Source: Segnochrobactrum spirostomi | GTDB taxonomy: Bacteria > Pseudomonadota > Alphaproteobacteria > Rhizobiales > Segnochrobactraceae | NCBI RefSeq assembly: GCF_009600605.1 | Contig: NZ_VWNA01000001.1 | Coordinates: 3,272,501-3,336,500 of the forward strand | Length of the DNA: 64,000 nucleotides | Direction of reading: 5' to 3' | In this document: positions 24,344 to 33,229 of the stretch, in pieces | How positions within the stretch are numbered: the stretch's first letter is position 1 | Layout of the letters: every line of letters begins with the position of its first letter | Position numbers and translations under genes: made by a program | Notes under the pieces: generated by a model | Databases searched by the model: none | What the model saw: the letters and a program-made list of their open reading frames with translations, nothing else | Told to the model about the DNA's origin: nothing

Positions 24344-24829
24344 TCAGAGCGCGGCGATGAGCGCGGCGGCGCCGGACACGGTCGCCTGGCCTGGCTGCTC
24401 TTCGATGTTGAGCACTTCGACGACGCCGTCGTTCACCACCATCGAGTAGCGCTGCGAGCGCACGCCCATGCCGAAGCCCGAGGCGTCGAGGTCGAGGCCG
24501 GTCGCCTTGGTGAACTCGGCGCTGCCGTCGGCGAGGAAGGTGATCTTGCCCTCGGCGCCGGTCGCCTTCGCCCAGGCGTCCATGACGAACACGTCGTTGA
24601 CCGAGATGACCGCGATCTCGTCGATGCCGCGTGACTTGATGTCGTCGGCGTTATCGAGGAAGCCCGGCAGGTGGTTGCGGTGGCAGGTCGGGGTGAAGGC
24701 GCCGGGCACGGCGAACAGCACCACGCGGCGCCCTGCGAAGAGGTCCGCGCTCTTGATCTCCGTCGGGCCGTCCGGGCCCATCGTCTTGAAGGTCGCGTCG
24801 GGAAGCTTGTGGCCGGCTTCGATGGGCAT
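24344..24829 (-). CDS. Peroxiredoxin (Prx5/PrxII type)
   Basis: A 161-aa thiol peroxidase that reduces hydrogen and alkyl peroxides. The peroxidatic cysteine lies in FAVPGAFTPTCHRNHLPGF, the typical Prx5 signature with conserved Pro, Thr and Cys. DVFVMDAWAKATGA and RYSMVVNDGVVEVLNIE complete the family pattern. No second (resolving) cysteine is visible, so it probably relies on glutaredoxin or glutathione. The start at 24829 follows GGAGACG; an upstream open extension is ignored. Confidence 0.92.
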   Translation of the reverse strand: MPIEAGHKLPDATFKTMGPDGPTEIKSADLFAGRRVVLFAVPGAFTPTCHRNHLPGFLDNADDIKSRGIDEIAVISVNDVFVMDAWAKATGAEGKITFLADGSAEFTKATGLDLDASGFGMGVRSQRYSMVVNDGVVEVLNIEEQPGQATVSGAAALIAAL

Positions 24830-24929
24830 GATCCGTCTCCTCGGTGGCGGCGCGGAAAGCACGCGGGCGCGCCCGACTAGATAGGAGATCGGGCGCGCGG
24901 CGTCGAGCCGGAGCGGGCCGCGTCCGCGT

Positions 24930-25793
24930 CTAGTTCGAGACCGGAAGCCTCGCCGTCACGGCCCGGTCGCCGTTGACCAAAGTGAGCGACAAGGGCCCCG
25001 GCGCCGGCTTGCCCGCCGCGTCCGTCACCTTGACGCGCCAGGTCGCGGTGCTGCCGGCATGCGACACCGCCTTGGGCAGGCCCGCATAGAGCCCGGCCGG
25101 GGCGTCGGCGAAGAGGTCGGCGGCGGCCGACGGATCGGCGAGCTGCGCGGTGACGTCGATCTCGGCCGGCGCGTCCGCCGCCCGCTTCGCCGAGACGAGG
25201 GCGAGGCCGCCGGCGGGGGAGGGGACCGGCACCCGCGCCCGGGCGGCGGCGATGAGGCCGGCGGTCTCGGCATCGCGCGGCGTCGCGGCCGAGACGGAGA
25301 GCTTCACCTCGCCTTCGACCGGCACGCAGATCTTGTTGCAGACGCCGAGCGAGACCGTGGCCGACACGCTGAGCGGCAGCGACGGGTCGGCGAGGGTCGC
25401 CCGGATCGGGAACACCACGGGCGCGGTGTAGCCGATCACGGTGGAGCCGGCCTCGTCGAAGCGCGCCGGGACGGGGAATTCGACGTCGGCCGCGCCGAGA
25501 TTGAGCGAGCCCGCAAATGTGATCTCGGGCGGAATGCCGGCTTCGCCCGGATTGCGCCAATAGGTGGCCCAGCCCGGCTCGAGAGCGATCTCGAGCCCGA
25601 GCCAGACGGTGCCGTCGGTGGACGGCGGGCCGCCCTCGGCGATCAGGCGGACGCGGCCGCCGGTGATCTCCATCCAGCGCCCGGCCGTCGCCGCGCGCGC
25701 CTGATCGCCGGCTGTCGCGAGGGCTGCGAGCAGCATCGATCCGATCAGGAGGACGAGCCGCCTCGGTGCGAATCGGACGGCGCTCGATGCCAT
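24930..25793 (-). CDS. Secreted protein with DsbD N-terminal-like (DsbC corrector) domain
   Basis: A 287-aa exported protein. The N-terminus (RFAPRRLVLLIGSMLLAALA ... ARAA) is a Sec signal peptide. The body matches the domain that forms the periplasmic N-terminal part of DsbD-type reductases: GLEIALEPGWATYWRNPGEAGIPP, GYTAPVVFPI, and the two-cysteine motif SLGVCNKICVPVEGE. The membrane and C-terminal thioredoxin parts of DsbD are absent, so it must receive electrons from another protein or act differently. AGGGAGAA supports the ATG at 25793. It is divergent from yqgE and lies upstream of the peroxiredoxin gene on the same strand. Confidence 0.85.
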   Translation of the reverse strand: MASSAVRFAPRRLVLLIGSMLLAALATAGDQARAATAGRWMEITGGRVRLIAEGGPPSTDGTVWLGLEIALEPGWATYWRNPGEAGIPPEITFAGSLNLGAADVEFPVPARFDEAGSTVIGYTAPVVFPIRATLADPSLPLSVSATVSLGVCNKICVPVEGEVKLSVSAATPRDAETAGLIAAARARVPVPSPAGGLALVSAKRAADAPAEIDVTAQLADPSAAADLFADAPAGLYAGLPKAVSHAGSTATWRVKVTDAAGKPAPGPLSLTLVNGDRAVTARLPVSN

Positions 25794-25947
25794 GTCGTTC
25801 TCCCTCACATCGGCGCCATTTCCCTTGTCGGGGAGGGCACGCCCCCCTCGACGCTCGCCTCGGGCCGACCTAATCTCACATTGAGACCGAGCGAAGGCGA
25901 GCCGGCCTGCGCTCGAAGCGGGCGCCGAGCCGCCGGGACGAGACGTG

Positions 25948-26538
25948 ATGATCCGGGCCGCGAGCTTTCTGGACGGGCAGCTTCTGATCGCCATGCCGGG
26001 CATGGAGGACGAGCGCTTCGCGCGCAGCGTCGTCTATATCTGCGCCCATTCCTCGGACGGGGCGATGGGCATCATCGTCAACAAGCCGGTCGACGACATC
26101 TCCTTCCCCGACCTCCTCGAACAGCTCGAGATCGTGTCGGGGGACGACGAGATCCGCCTGCCGCCAAAGGCGAAGACGATGCGGGTCCACCGCGGCGGGC
26201 CGGTCGAGACGGGGCGCGGCTTCGTGCTTCATTCCGACGATTACCGCACCGAGAACGCCACCCTGCCGATCGACGACGGCGTCTGCCTGACGGCGACCAT
26301 CGATATCCTCAGGGCGATCGTGGAGAACCGCGGGCCGGCCCGCGCACTGCTCGCGCTCGGCTATGCCGGCTGGGCGCCGGGGCAGCTCGAGGGTGAGATT
26401 CTCGCCAACGGATGGCTCACCTGCGCCGCCGACCCCGATCTGGTATTCGACGGCGACCTCGAAACCAAGTATGACCGGGCGCTTCTGAAGCTCGGCATCG
26501 CCCCCGGCATGCTGTCCCGCGAAAGCGGGCACGCATGA
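25948..26538 (+). CDS. YqgE/AlgH family protein
   Basis: A 196-aa protein of the UPF0301/AlgH family. Its N-terminal block ([28 protein letters not shown]), the [11 protein letters not shown] motif and the [14 protein letters not shown] block are conserved. The family fold is known but the function is unclear. A GTG immediately before the ATG (25945) could add one residue. It is divergent from the DsbD-like gene and lies upstream of thrC with about 100 bases between. Confidence 0.92.
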   Translation: MIRAASFLDGQLLIAMPGMEDERFARSVVYICAHSSDGAMGIIVNKPVDDISFPDLLEQLEIVSGDDEIRLPPKAKTMRVHRGGPVETGRGFVLHSDDYRTENATLPIDDGVCLTATIDILRAIVENRGPARALLALGYAGWAPGQLEGEILANGWLTCAADPDLVFDGDLETKYDRALLKLGIAPGMLSRESGHA

Positions 26539-26635
26539 CGGCGCCGTCTCCCGCGCCGCTTGCGGCGGGAGCATGGCGCCGATAGGATCGCGCTTCACCG
26601 AACAACGACGACGTCAAGGTCAAGGACGCGCGCGG

Positions 26636-28042
26636 TTGCGTTATGTGAGCACTCGCGGGCAAGCGCCCGCTCTCGGATTCCTCGATGTTCTGGTTGCCGG
26701 CCTCGCCCGTGACGGCGGTCTCTATGTTCCGGAGACCTGGCCGACGCTCGCCGATGTCGAGATCGCGGATTTTGCCGGCCGCCCCTATGCCGAGGTCGCC
26801 CATGCGGTGATCCGCCGTTTCGTCGACGGCGAGATCGAGGATGCCGCGCTCTACGAGATGATCGAGGCGGCCTATGCCGGTTTCGGTCATCGCGCCGTCG
26901 CGCCGCTCGTCCAGATCGGCCCCGGCCACTTCCTGCTCGAACTGTTCCACGGGCCGACGCTCGCCTTCAAGGACGTGGCGATGCAGTTGCTCGCCCGCCT
27001 GATGGAGCACGCGCTCGCCCGCACCGGCGCGGCGGCGACCATCATCGGCGCCACCTCCGGCGACACCGGCGCCTCGGCGATCGAGGCGTTCCGCGGCCGC
27101 GCCGGCGTCGATGTCGTTATCCTGTTCCCCGAGGGCCGCGTCTCGCCGGTGCAGCAGCGCCAGATGACGACGGTCGCCGACGCCAACGTCCATGCGCTGG
27201 CGCTCGCCGGCACCTTCGACGACGCGCAGGCCATCGTGAAGGGCCTCTTCAACGATCACGCCTTCCGCGACCGCACCGCGCTCGCCGGCGTCAACTCGAT
27301 CAACTGGGCCCGCATCGTCGCCCAGGTCGTCTATTATTTCACCGCCGCCGTGGCGCTCGGCGCGCCGCACCGGCCGGTCTCCTTCACCGTGCCGACCGGC
27401 AATTTCGGCGACATCTTCGCGGGCTACGTCGCGAAGCGCATGGGCCTGCCGATCGCCGCGCTCAACGTCGCAACGAACGTCAACGACATCCTCGCCCGCA
27501 CCCTGGAGACGGGGCGCTACGAGGTCCGCGGCGTCACCCCCTCGACCTCGCCGTCGATGGACATCCAGGTCTCGTCGAACTTCGAGCGGCTCTTGTTCGA
27601 GGCGCTCGGCCGGGATGGCGCCGCGGTGCGCGGCCTGATGGGCAGCCTGTCCCAATCGGGCGCCTTCACGGTGCCGCCGGCGGCGTTCGCCGACATCCGC
27701 GCCGCCTTCGGGGCCGGGCGCTGCGATATCGAGGGCACGCGCGACACGATCGCCCGGGTGCTCGCCGAGACCGGCACCCTCATCGACCCGCACACCGCCG
27801 TCGGTGTCGCGGTCGCCGAGCGGCTGATCGACCGTTCGGTGCCCATGGTTACGCTGGCGACCGCCCATCCGGCGAAGTTCCCCGACGCCGTGTTCGAGGC
27901 GACCGGGGTGCGCCCCGCCTTGCCGCCGCGCCTCGCCGACCTCATGGAGCGGCCCGAGCGCGTGACGCGACTGCCGGCCGAACAGGCGGCAGTGGCCCGA
28001 TTCATAGAGGCGCAGTCCCGCGCCGTTCGGGCGGAGGCCTGA
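26636..28042 (+). CDS. thrC: Threonine synthase
   Basis: A PLP enzyme that converts O-phosphohomoserine to threonine. The protein (468 aa) begins RYVSTRGQAPALGFLDVLVAG after the start, the conserved ThrC N-terminus. The PLP lysine is in GPTLAFKDVAMQL, the phosphate-binding loop is SGDTGASAIEAF, and QVSSNFERLLFEALGRDG is typical of the longer proteobacterial/fungal type. The start appears to be TTG at 26636 with AAGGA nine bases upstream; GTG at 26645 is another possibility and the longer open frame from 26573 adds unrelated sequence. It leads a tight group with the M16 peptidase and GNAT genes. Confidence 0.94.
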   Translation: MRYVSTRGQAPALGFLDVLVAGLARDGGLYVPETWPTLADVEIADFAGRPYAEVAHAVIRRFVDGEIEDAALYEMIEAAYAGFGHRAVAPLVQIGPGHFLLELFHGPTLAFKDVAMQLLARLMEHALARTGAAATIIGATSGDTGASAIEAFRGRAGVDVVILFPEGRVSPVQQRQMTTVADANVHALALAGTFDDAQAIVKGLFNDHAFRDRTALAGVNSINWARIVAQVVYYFTAAVALGAPHRPVSFTVPTGNFGDIFAGYVAKRMGLPIAALNVATNVNDILARTLETGRYEVRGVTPSTSPSMDIQVSSNFERLLFEALGRDGAAVRGLMGSLSQSGAFTVPPAAFADIRAAFGAGRCDIEGTRDTIARVLAETGTLIDPHTAVGVAVAERLIDRSVPMVTLATAHPAKFPDAVFEATGVRPALPPRLADLMERPERVTRLPAEQAAVARFIEAQSRAVRAEA

Positions 28043-28046
28043 GTTC

Positions 28047-29333
28047 ATGTCCGTCACCATTTCCCGCCTCGCCAACGGCCTCACCGTCGTCACCGAGAAG
28101 ATGCCGCACATCGAGAGCGCCGCCGTCGGCGTCTGGGTGGGGGCAGGGTCGCGCTCCGAAAACGAGCGCGAGCACGGCATATCCCATCTCCTCGAGCACA
28201 TGGCCTTCAAGGGCACCAAGCGGCGCAACGCCCAGGAGATCGCCGAGGAGATCGAGGCGGTCGGCGGCGAGCTCAACGCCGCGACCTCGATCGAGAACAC
28301 CTGCTATTATGCCCGCATCCTCGGCGACGACGTGCCGCTCGCCGTCGACATCCTCGGCGACATCCTGATCGAATCGGCGTTCGACGCCCAGGAGCTGAAG
28401 CGCGAGCAGCACGTTATCCTCCAGGAGATCGGCGCCGCGCACGATGCTCCCGAAGACTATGTCTTCGACCTGTTCCAGGAGGCCGCCTGGCCGGACCAGC
28501 CGATCGGCCGTCCGATCATGGGCACGCCGACGACGGTGAAGGGCTTCGGTCGCAAGGATCTCGCGAACTATCTCTCGACCCACTATCGCGGCCCCTCGAC
28601 GGTGCTCGCGGCGGCGGGCGGGGTCGATCACGACGCGGTGGTCCGGCTCGCCGAGGAGCGGCTCGGCGGCTTCTCGCCCGAGGTCTCGCCGGTCGCCGGC
28701 GGGGCGGCCTATCGCGGCGGCGAGAAGCGCGAAGTGCGCGACCTGATGGAGGCGCAGATCGTGCTCGGCTTCGAGGGCCGGCGCTATTCCTCGCCCGATT
28801 ATTATGCCTCGCAGATCCTCTCGGCCGTCCTCGGGGGCGGCATGGCCTCGCGCCTGTTCCAGGAGATCCGCGAGCGCCGCGGCCTGTGCTATTCGATCTA
28901 TTCTTTCCATTGGGGCTTCTCCGACACCGGGCTGCTCGGCTTTCACGCCGCGACCGGGGCCGACGAGGTGCACGAGCTCGCCCAGGTGCTCATCGACGAA
29001 CTCGCCCGCTCGGTCGAGGACATCGTGGATGCCGAGGTTGCCCGCGCCCGGGCGCAACTGCGCGCCTCGCTCCTCATGGCCCAGGAGAGCGCCGCGTCCC
29101 GCGCCAGCCAGCTCGCCCGCCAGATCCTGATCCACGGCCGGCCGCTGCCGGTGCGCGAGATCACGGCGAAGATCGACGCGGTGTCTGTCGCCGATGTCCG
29201 CCGTGTCGCCGAGGAGATCCTGACGGGGTCCGCCCCGACGATGACGGCGGTCGGCCCGGTCGCCGATCTCGCGCCGGTCGACGTGATTGCCGCCAAGTTG
29301 CGTAACGGCGCATCGCGGCACGTCCCGGCCTGA
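28047..29333 (+). CDS. M16-family zinc peptidase (processing-peptidase-like)
   Basis: A 428-aa metallopeptidase resembling the beta subunit of the mitochondrial processing peptidase. The inverted zinc motif HLLEH occurs at residues 47-51 (REHGISHLLEHMAFKGT), with the distal glutamate in the AEEIEAVGGELNAATS region. The C-terminal half has the family block YSIYSFHWGFSDTGLLGFHA. No signal peptide is seen, so it should act in the cytoplasm. It starts four bases after thrC, and the GNAT gene follows after four bases. Its substrates are unknown. Confidence 0.92.
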   Translation: MSVTISRLANGLTVVTEKMPHIESAAVGVWVGAGSRSENEREHGISHLLEHMAFKGTKRRNAQEIAEEIEAVGGELNAATSIENTCYYARILGDDVPLAVDILGDILIESAFDAQELKREQHVILQEIGAAHDAPEDYVFDLFQEAAWPDQPIGRPIMGTPTTVKGFGRKDLANYLSTHYRGPSTVLAAAGGVDHDAVVRLAEERLGGFSPEVSPVAGGAAYRGGEKREVRDLMEAQIVLGFEGRRYSSPDYYASQILSAVLGGGMASRLFQEIRERRGLCYSIYSFHWGFSDTGLLGFHAATGADEVHELAQVLIDELARSVEDIVDAEVARARAQLRASLLMAQESAASRASQLARQILIHGRPLPVREITAKIDAVSVADVRRVAEEILTGSAPTMTAVGPVADLAPVDVIAAKLRNGASRHVPA

Positions 29334-29337
29334 GGCG

Positions 29338-29979
29338 ATGAAGGGGGCGGCGGTGTTCCTCCGCGCGATCCCCGGAACGGACCAGGGCCCGATTCTGCGC
29401 GGCGCCAACGTGTGGCTCCGCCCGCCCGCTTTGTCGGATTATCCGGCGTGGGCGGCGCTGCGGGCCGAAAGCCGCGCCTTTCTCGTGCCGTGGGAGCCGC
29501 TGTGGCCGTCCGACGACCTGTCGCGCGCCGCCTTCCGCCGCCGCCTGCGCCGTTATGCCAAGGATAGCCGCGAGGACACGGGCCATCCCTTCTTCGTGTT
29601 CCGTGAGGCGGACGGGGCGCTGGTTGGCGGCCTCTCGTTCGCCTATGTCCGGCGTGGCGTCACGCAAGCCGCCTCGCTCGGCTACTGGATCGGCGAACGC
29701 TATGCCCGCCGCGGCCTGATGAGCGACGCGGTACGCACCGCCCTCCAGCACGCCTTCGGCGGGTTGCGCCTCCACCGGGTGGAGGCGGCGTGCATTCCCC
29801 ACAACGAGGCGTCGATCCGTCTCCTCGAAAAGGTCGGATTCCAGCGCGAGGGCTACGCCCGCCGTTATCTCTGCATCAACGGCGCCTGGCAGGACCACAT
29901 CCTGTTCGCGGTGCTCGCAGACGACCGGCTTCCGGAGCCGCGGGCCGCCGAGGCCCGTGAACCCGCTCAGACCATCTGA
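29338..29979 (+). CDS. GNAT acetyltransferase (RimJ/RimL-like)
   Basis: A 213-aa acetyltransferase of the ribosomal-protein N-acetylase group. The N-terminal block VWLRPPALSDYPAWAALRAESRAFLVPWEP, the acetyl-CoA loop GYWIGERYARRGLMSDAV, and the C-terminal HRVEAACIPHNEASIRLLEKVGF-type motif are characteristic. The true substrate (ribosomal protein or other) is unknown. The ATG at 29338 follows the M16 stop by four bases, indicating one operon with thrC. Confidence 0.9.
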   Translation: MKGAAVFLRAIPGTDQGPILRGANVWLRPPALSDYPAWAALRAESRAFLVPWEPLWPSDDLSRAAFRRRLRRYAKDSREDTGHPFFVFREADGALVGGLSFAYVRRGVTQAASLGYWIGERYARRGLMSDAVRTALQHAFGGLRLHRVEAACIPHNEASIRLLEKVGFQREGYARRYLCINGAWQDHILFAVLADDRLPEPRAAEAREPAQTI

Positions 29980-30068
29980 CGAACCAGACGTTCTTGCGAG
30001 ACAGAGAAATTCTTGTGCACCTGTTTGCGGGCCGATACCTCTTTAAGCCTCTTCTTGGAGGCTTGCCT

Positions 30069-32969
30069 TTGCGTCTGGCCCATCTCACCGCGGTGAAACG
30101 GCTCCTGCTCGCGATCCTGACGCTCGTGACGGTGATGGCCGGCCACGAGGCGCGGGCGGTCGAGACGGTGACGATCCCGATCGACGCCGAGGCGATCAAC
30201 CTCACCCGCAACATCATGTTCTACAACACCCCGACGGACCGGATCGCGGTGTCGACCGCGCCGGGGCCCGACGGGATCGTGCGGCGCATCGAGGTCCGCT
30301 CCTCGGACGGCAAGCCGGCGCGGTGGGGCGTCGTCGCCCTGTCGAACACGTCGGATCAGCAGATCGACCGCCTGATCGTCTCGCCCTATTACCGGCTCGT
30401 GAAGTCGCGGCTCGTCTGGCCGGATCTCGGCGAGAGCCACGTCCGTTCGATCACGCCGAGCCAGGGCTTCGCGCCGGAGCGCCAGCCGAGCGACGAGGCG
30501 GACGTGTTCCAGATCACCCTCGATCCGGGCACGGTCGTCACTCTCGTCTTCGAGATTTCCTCGCCGAAGCCGCCCCAGGTGACGCTCTGGGAGCCGAACG
30601 CCTACACCGCCAGCATCAACGCCTATTCGCTCTACAAGGGCATCGTGCTCGGCATTTCGGGCCTGCTCGCGATCGTGCTGACCATCGTGTTCGTGGTCAA
30701 AGGCACGTCGATGTTCCCGGCGACCGCTGCACTCGCCTGGGCGGTGCTGGCCTATGTCGCCGTCGATTTCTACTTCATCGACGACGTCCTCAACGTCAAT
30801 CTGGCGAACGACCACCTCTATCGCGCGTGTAGCGAGGTCTTTCTCGCCTTCTCGTTGTTTTCGTTCCTCTACGCCTATCTCAATCTCGGACGCTGGCACA
30901 TCCGCTACAGCCACGCGGCGATCGGCCTTCTCGTCCTGCTGCTCGGCCTGTTCGGCGTCGCCGTGCACGATCCGGAGATGGCGGCCGGTGTCGCCCGCAT
31001 CGCGCTCGCGGTGATCGGGGCGATCGGCCTCGTCCTCATCGTCATCATGGCGATCCGCGGCTACGACCGCGCCATCATGCTGATCCCGACGTGGCTTCTG
31101 CTCGCGGCCTGGCTGGTCGGGGCGGGCTATGCGGTCTCCGGCGGCATCGTCAACGACATCGTGCAGCCGGCGCTCGCCGGCGGCCTCGTTCTCATCGTGC
31201 TCCTGATCGGCTTCACGGTGATGCAGCACGCCTTCGCGGGCGGCTCGGTGATGGGCGACGTCGCTGAAATGGAGCGCGCCGCCCTGGCGCTCACCGGCTC
31301 CGGCGATCCGGTGTGGGATTGGGACGTCGCACGCGACCGCATCTATACGAGCCGCGCGGCCGAGGAGAGTCTCGGGCTCGAGCCCGGTGCCCTCCAGGGA
31401 TCGGCGATGGATTGGCTCTCGCTGATCCACCCGAACGACGCCGACCGCTTCCGCCTGGTGCTCGATTCGATCGTCGAGGAGCGCCGCGGCCGCATTTCCG
31501 AGACCTTCCGCCTGCGCGCCCATGATGGTCACTATGCCTGGGTGCACCTGCGGGCACGGCCGGTCGTCGGCGCCGACGGCGAGGTCATCCGCTGTATCGG
31601 CACCCTGCTCGACATCACCGACGAGCGCATCGCCCAGGAGCGCATGCTCCACGACGCCGTGCACGACAACCTGACCGGCCTGCCGAACCGCGAACTCGTG
31701 CTCGACCGGCTGGAGACCGCGATCATCCGCGCCCATGCGGAGACCACCCAGCGGCCCGTCGTGGTGGCGATCGGCGTCGATCGCTTCCAGACCGTCAACG
31801 ACACCTACGGCCCGGCGATCGGCGATTCGGCGCTCCTCACCCTGGCGCGCCGCGTCCAGCGGCTCTTGAAGCCGATCGACACCCTGGCCCGCATCGGCGG
31901 CGACACCTTTGCGGTGATCGTGCTGTCGGCCCGGGAGGCGGCGGATATCTCGACCCTCACCGACGAAATCCGCCGTCAGGTCCGCACCCCGATCGCCTTC
32001 TCCGGCAACGAGATCAACCTTTCGGCCTCGATCGGCGTCGCCTTCGCCGATGGCGAGGTGCAGCCGGCGGCCGAACTCCTGCGCGATGCCGAACTCGCGA
32101 TGGTCCACGCCAAGCGCCTCGGCGGCGATCGTGCGGCGAACTTCACGCCCGTGCTGCGCCGGCTCGCGAGCGAACTCTCGACCCTTGAAGGCGATCTCGG
32201 CCGCGCGCTGCACGCCGACGAGGTCAAAATCGAGTTCGCGCCGATCATCCGCCTCAAGGAGCGCAACCTCGCCGGGTTCGAGCTGATCCCGCGCTGGGAG
32301 CATCCGCGCCGGGGCAAGATCGATGCGGCGGCGACCCTCGAGATCGCCGAGCGCGCCGGCTTGGTGCGCGAACTCGGTCTGTTCATCATCGAGCGGGCGG
32401 TGCGACTCGTCGCCGAGTGGCAGGAGATGGCACCGGCCTCGGAAGAGCCGCTGTTCGCCTGGATCAACCTGCCGGGCCGCGGCCTCCTCAGCCAGAGCCT
32501 CGTCAACGACCTCAAGACCATCCTCGGCCGCGCCAACGTGCCGCCGGGTTCGCTCCGGATGGGCGTCTCCGAGGCGGCGGTGTCGGAGAATCCCGAACTC
32601 GCCCAACTCGTGCTCCAGCGCCTCCACGATGTCGGGGCAGGGCTCGCGCTCAACGATATCGGCGCCGATTGGTCGTCGGTGACGGTGCTGCACCGGGTGC
32701 CGTTCGACGCGCTGCGCATCCGCACCACGCGCCTCAAGACCGGCGGCGGGGGCTCGGCGGACGAACTCGCGCTGCTCAAGACCGCCGCGGCACTCGCCGA
32801 GAATGTCGGCGCGCACCTGCTCGTCAGCGGCGTCGAATCAGAAGGCGAGGCGGTGAAGCTGATGCAGATCGGCTGCGATTTCGCCCAGGGCCGCCTGTTC
32901 GGCCCGGTGCTCAACGCCGACGGCGCCCGCCGCTTCGTCGGCCGCGTGCTCGCCCTCGCGGGGGAATGA
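30069..32969 (+). CDS. Membrane protein with 7TM sensor, PAS and degenerate GGDEF-EAL domains
   Basis: A 966-aa protein. Order: a signal-peptide-like start (VKRLLLAILTLVTVMAG), a periplasmic beta-rich domain to about residue 190, about seven transmembrane helices (roughly 195-395), a PAS domain (about 410-520, ending LLDITDERIAQERM), then GGDEF and EAL domains. The GGDEF motif reads RIGGDTFAV (about residue 609). The EAL domain reads GFELIPRWEH, NDIGADWSS replaces DDFGTGYSS, and RIRTTRL replaces KIDRSF, so metal-binding and catalytic residues are lost. It probably works as a cyclic-di-GMP receptor or protein-interaction module, not an enzyme. The start is likely TTG 30069 with GGAGG seven bases upstream. 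It follows the GNAT gene. Confidence 0.85.
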   Translation: MRLAHLTAVKRLLLAILTLVTVMAGHEARAVETVTIPIDAEAINLTRNIMFYNTPTDRIAVSTAPGPDGIVRRIEVRSSDGKPARWGVVALSNTSDQQIDRLIVSPYYRLVKSRLVWPDLGESHVRSITPSQGFAPERQPSDEADVFQITLDPGTVVTLVFEISSPKPPQVTLWEPNAYTASINAYSLYKGIVLGISGLLAIVLTIVFVVKGTSMFPATAALAWAVLAYVAVDFYFIDDVLNVNLANDHLYRACSEVFLAFSLFSFLYAYLNLGRWHIRYSHAAIGLLVLLLGLFGVAVHDPEMAAGVARIALAVIGAIGLVLIVIMAIRGYDRAIMLIPTWLLLAAWLVGAGYAVSGGIVNDIVQPALAGGLVLIVLLIGFTVMQHAFAGGSVMGDVAEMERAALALTGSGDPVWDWDVARDRIYTSRAAEESLGLEPGALQGSAMDWLSLIHPNDADRFRLVLDSIVEERRGRISETFRLRAHDGHYAWVHLRARPVVGADGEVIRCIGTLLDITDERIAQERMLHDAVHDNLTGLPNRELVLDRLETAIIRAHAETTQRPVVVAIGVDRFQTVNDTYGPAIGDSALLTLARRVQRLLKPIDTLARIGGDTFAVIVLSAREAADISTLTDEIRRQVRTPIAFSGNEINLSASIGVAFADGEVQPAAELLRDAELAMVHAKRLGGDRAANFTPVLRRLASELSTLEGDLGRALHADEVKIEFAPIIRLKERNLAGFELIPRWEHPRRGKIDAAATLEIAERAGLVRELGLFIIERAVRLVAEWQEMAPASEEPLFAWINLPGRGLLSQSLVNDLKTILGRANVPPGSLRMGVSEAAVSENPELAQLVLQRLHDVGAGLALNDIGADWSSVTVLHRVPFDALRIRTTRLKTGGGGSADELALLKTAAALAENVGAHLLVSGVESEGEAVKLMQIGCDFAQGRLFGPVLNADGARRFVGRVLALAGE

Positions 32970-33013
32970 GGCCGCGACGTCTGTCGCCGTCGTGCGGCCG
33001 AGAGATCGGCCGC

Positions 33014-33170
33014 TCTTCCCTTCGCCCCGCTTGCGGGGAGAAGGTGGCGCGGAAGCGCCGGATGAGGGGGCGCTGCGGCGCCCTCATCATCAAGAAATAT
33101 CCGGAAATATCTTGGGCTTAAGCCCCTCATCCGCCCCTTCGGGCACCTTCTCCCCGACGGGGAGAAGGGA
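33014..33170. repeat. Inverted repeat of a second family between convergent genes
   Basis: Left arm 33014-33069 (containing CCCCGCTTGCGGGGAGAAGG and GCCGGATGAGGGG) and right arm 33123-33170 (CCCCTCATCCGCCCC ... CACCTTCTCCCC) are imperfect reverse complements; each also forms its own hairpin. The spacer includes two GAAATATC-like half-sites. It sits between the ends of the GGDEF-EAL and lipid-kinase genes and could end transcription both ways. Confidence 0.75.
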
Positions 33171-33229
33171 GGGTGGCCGACTTGCGCCGGTGAGTGGATG
33201 GGGACCGCCTCGGTAGGCCCCCGTGCCCC

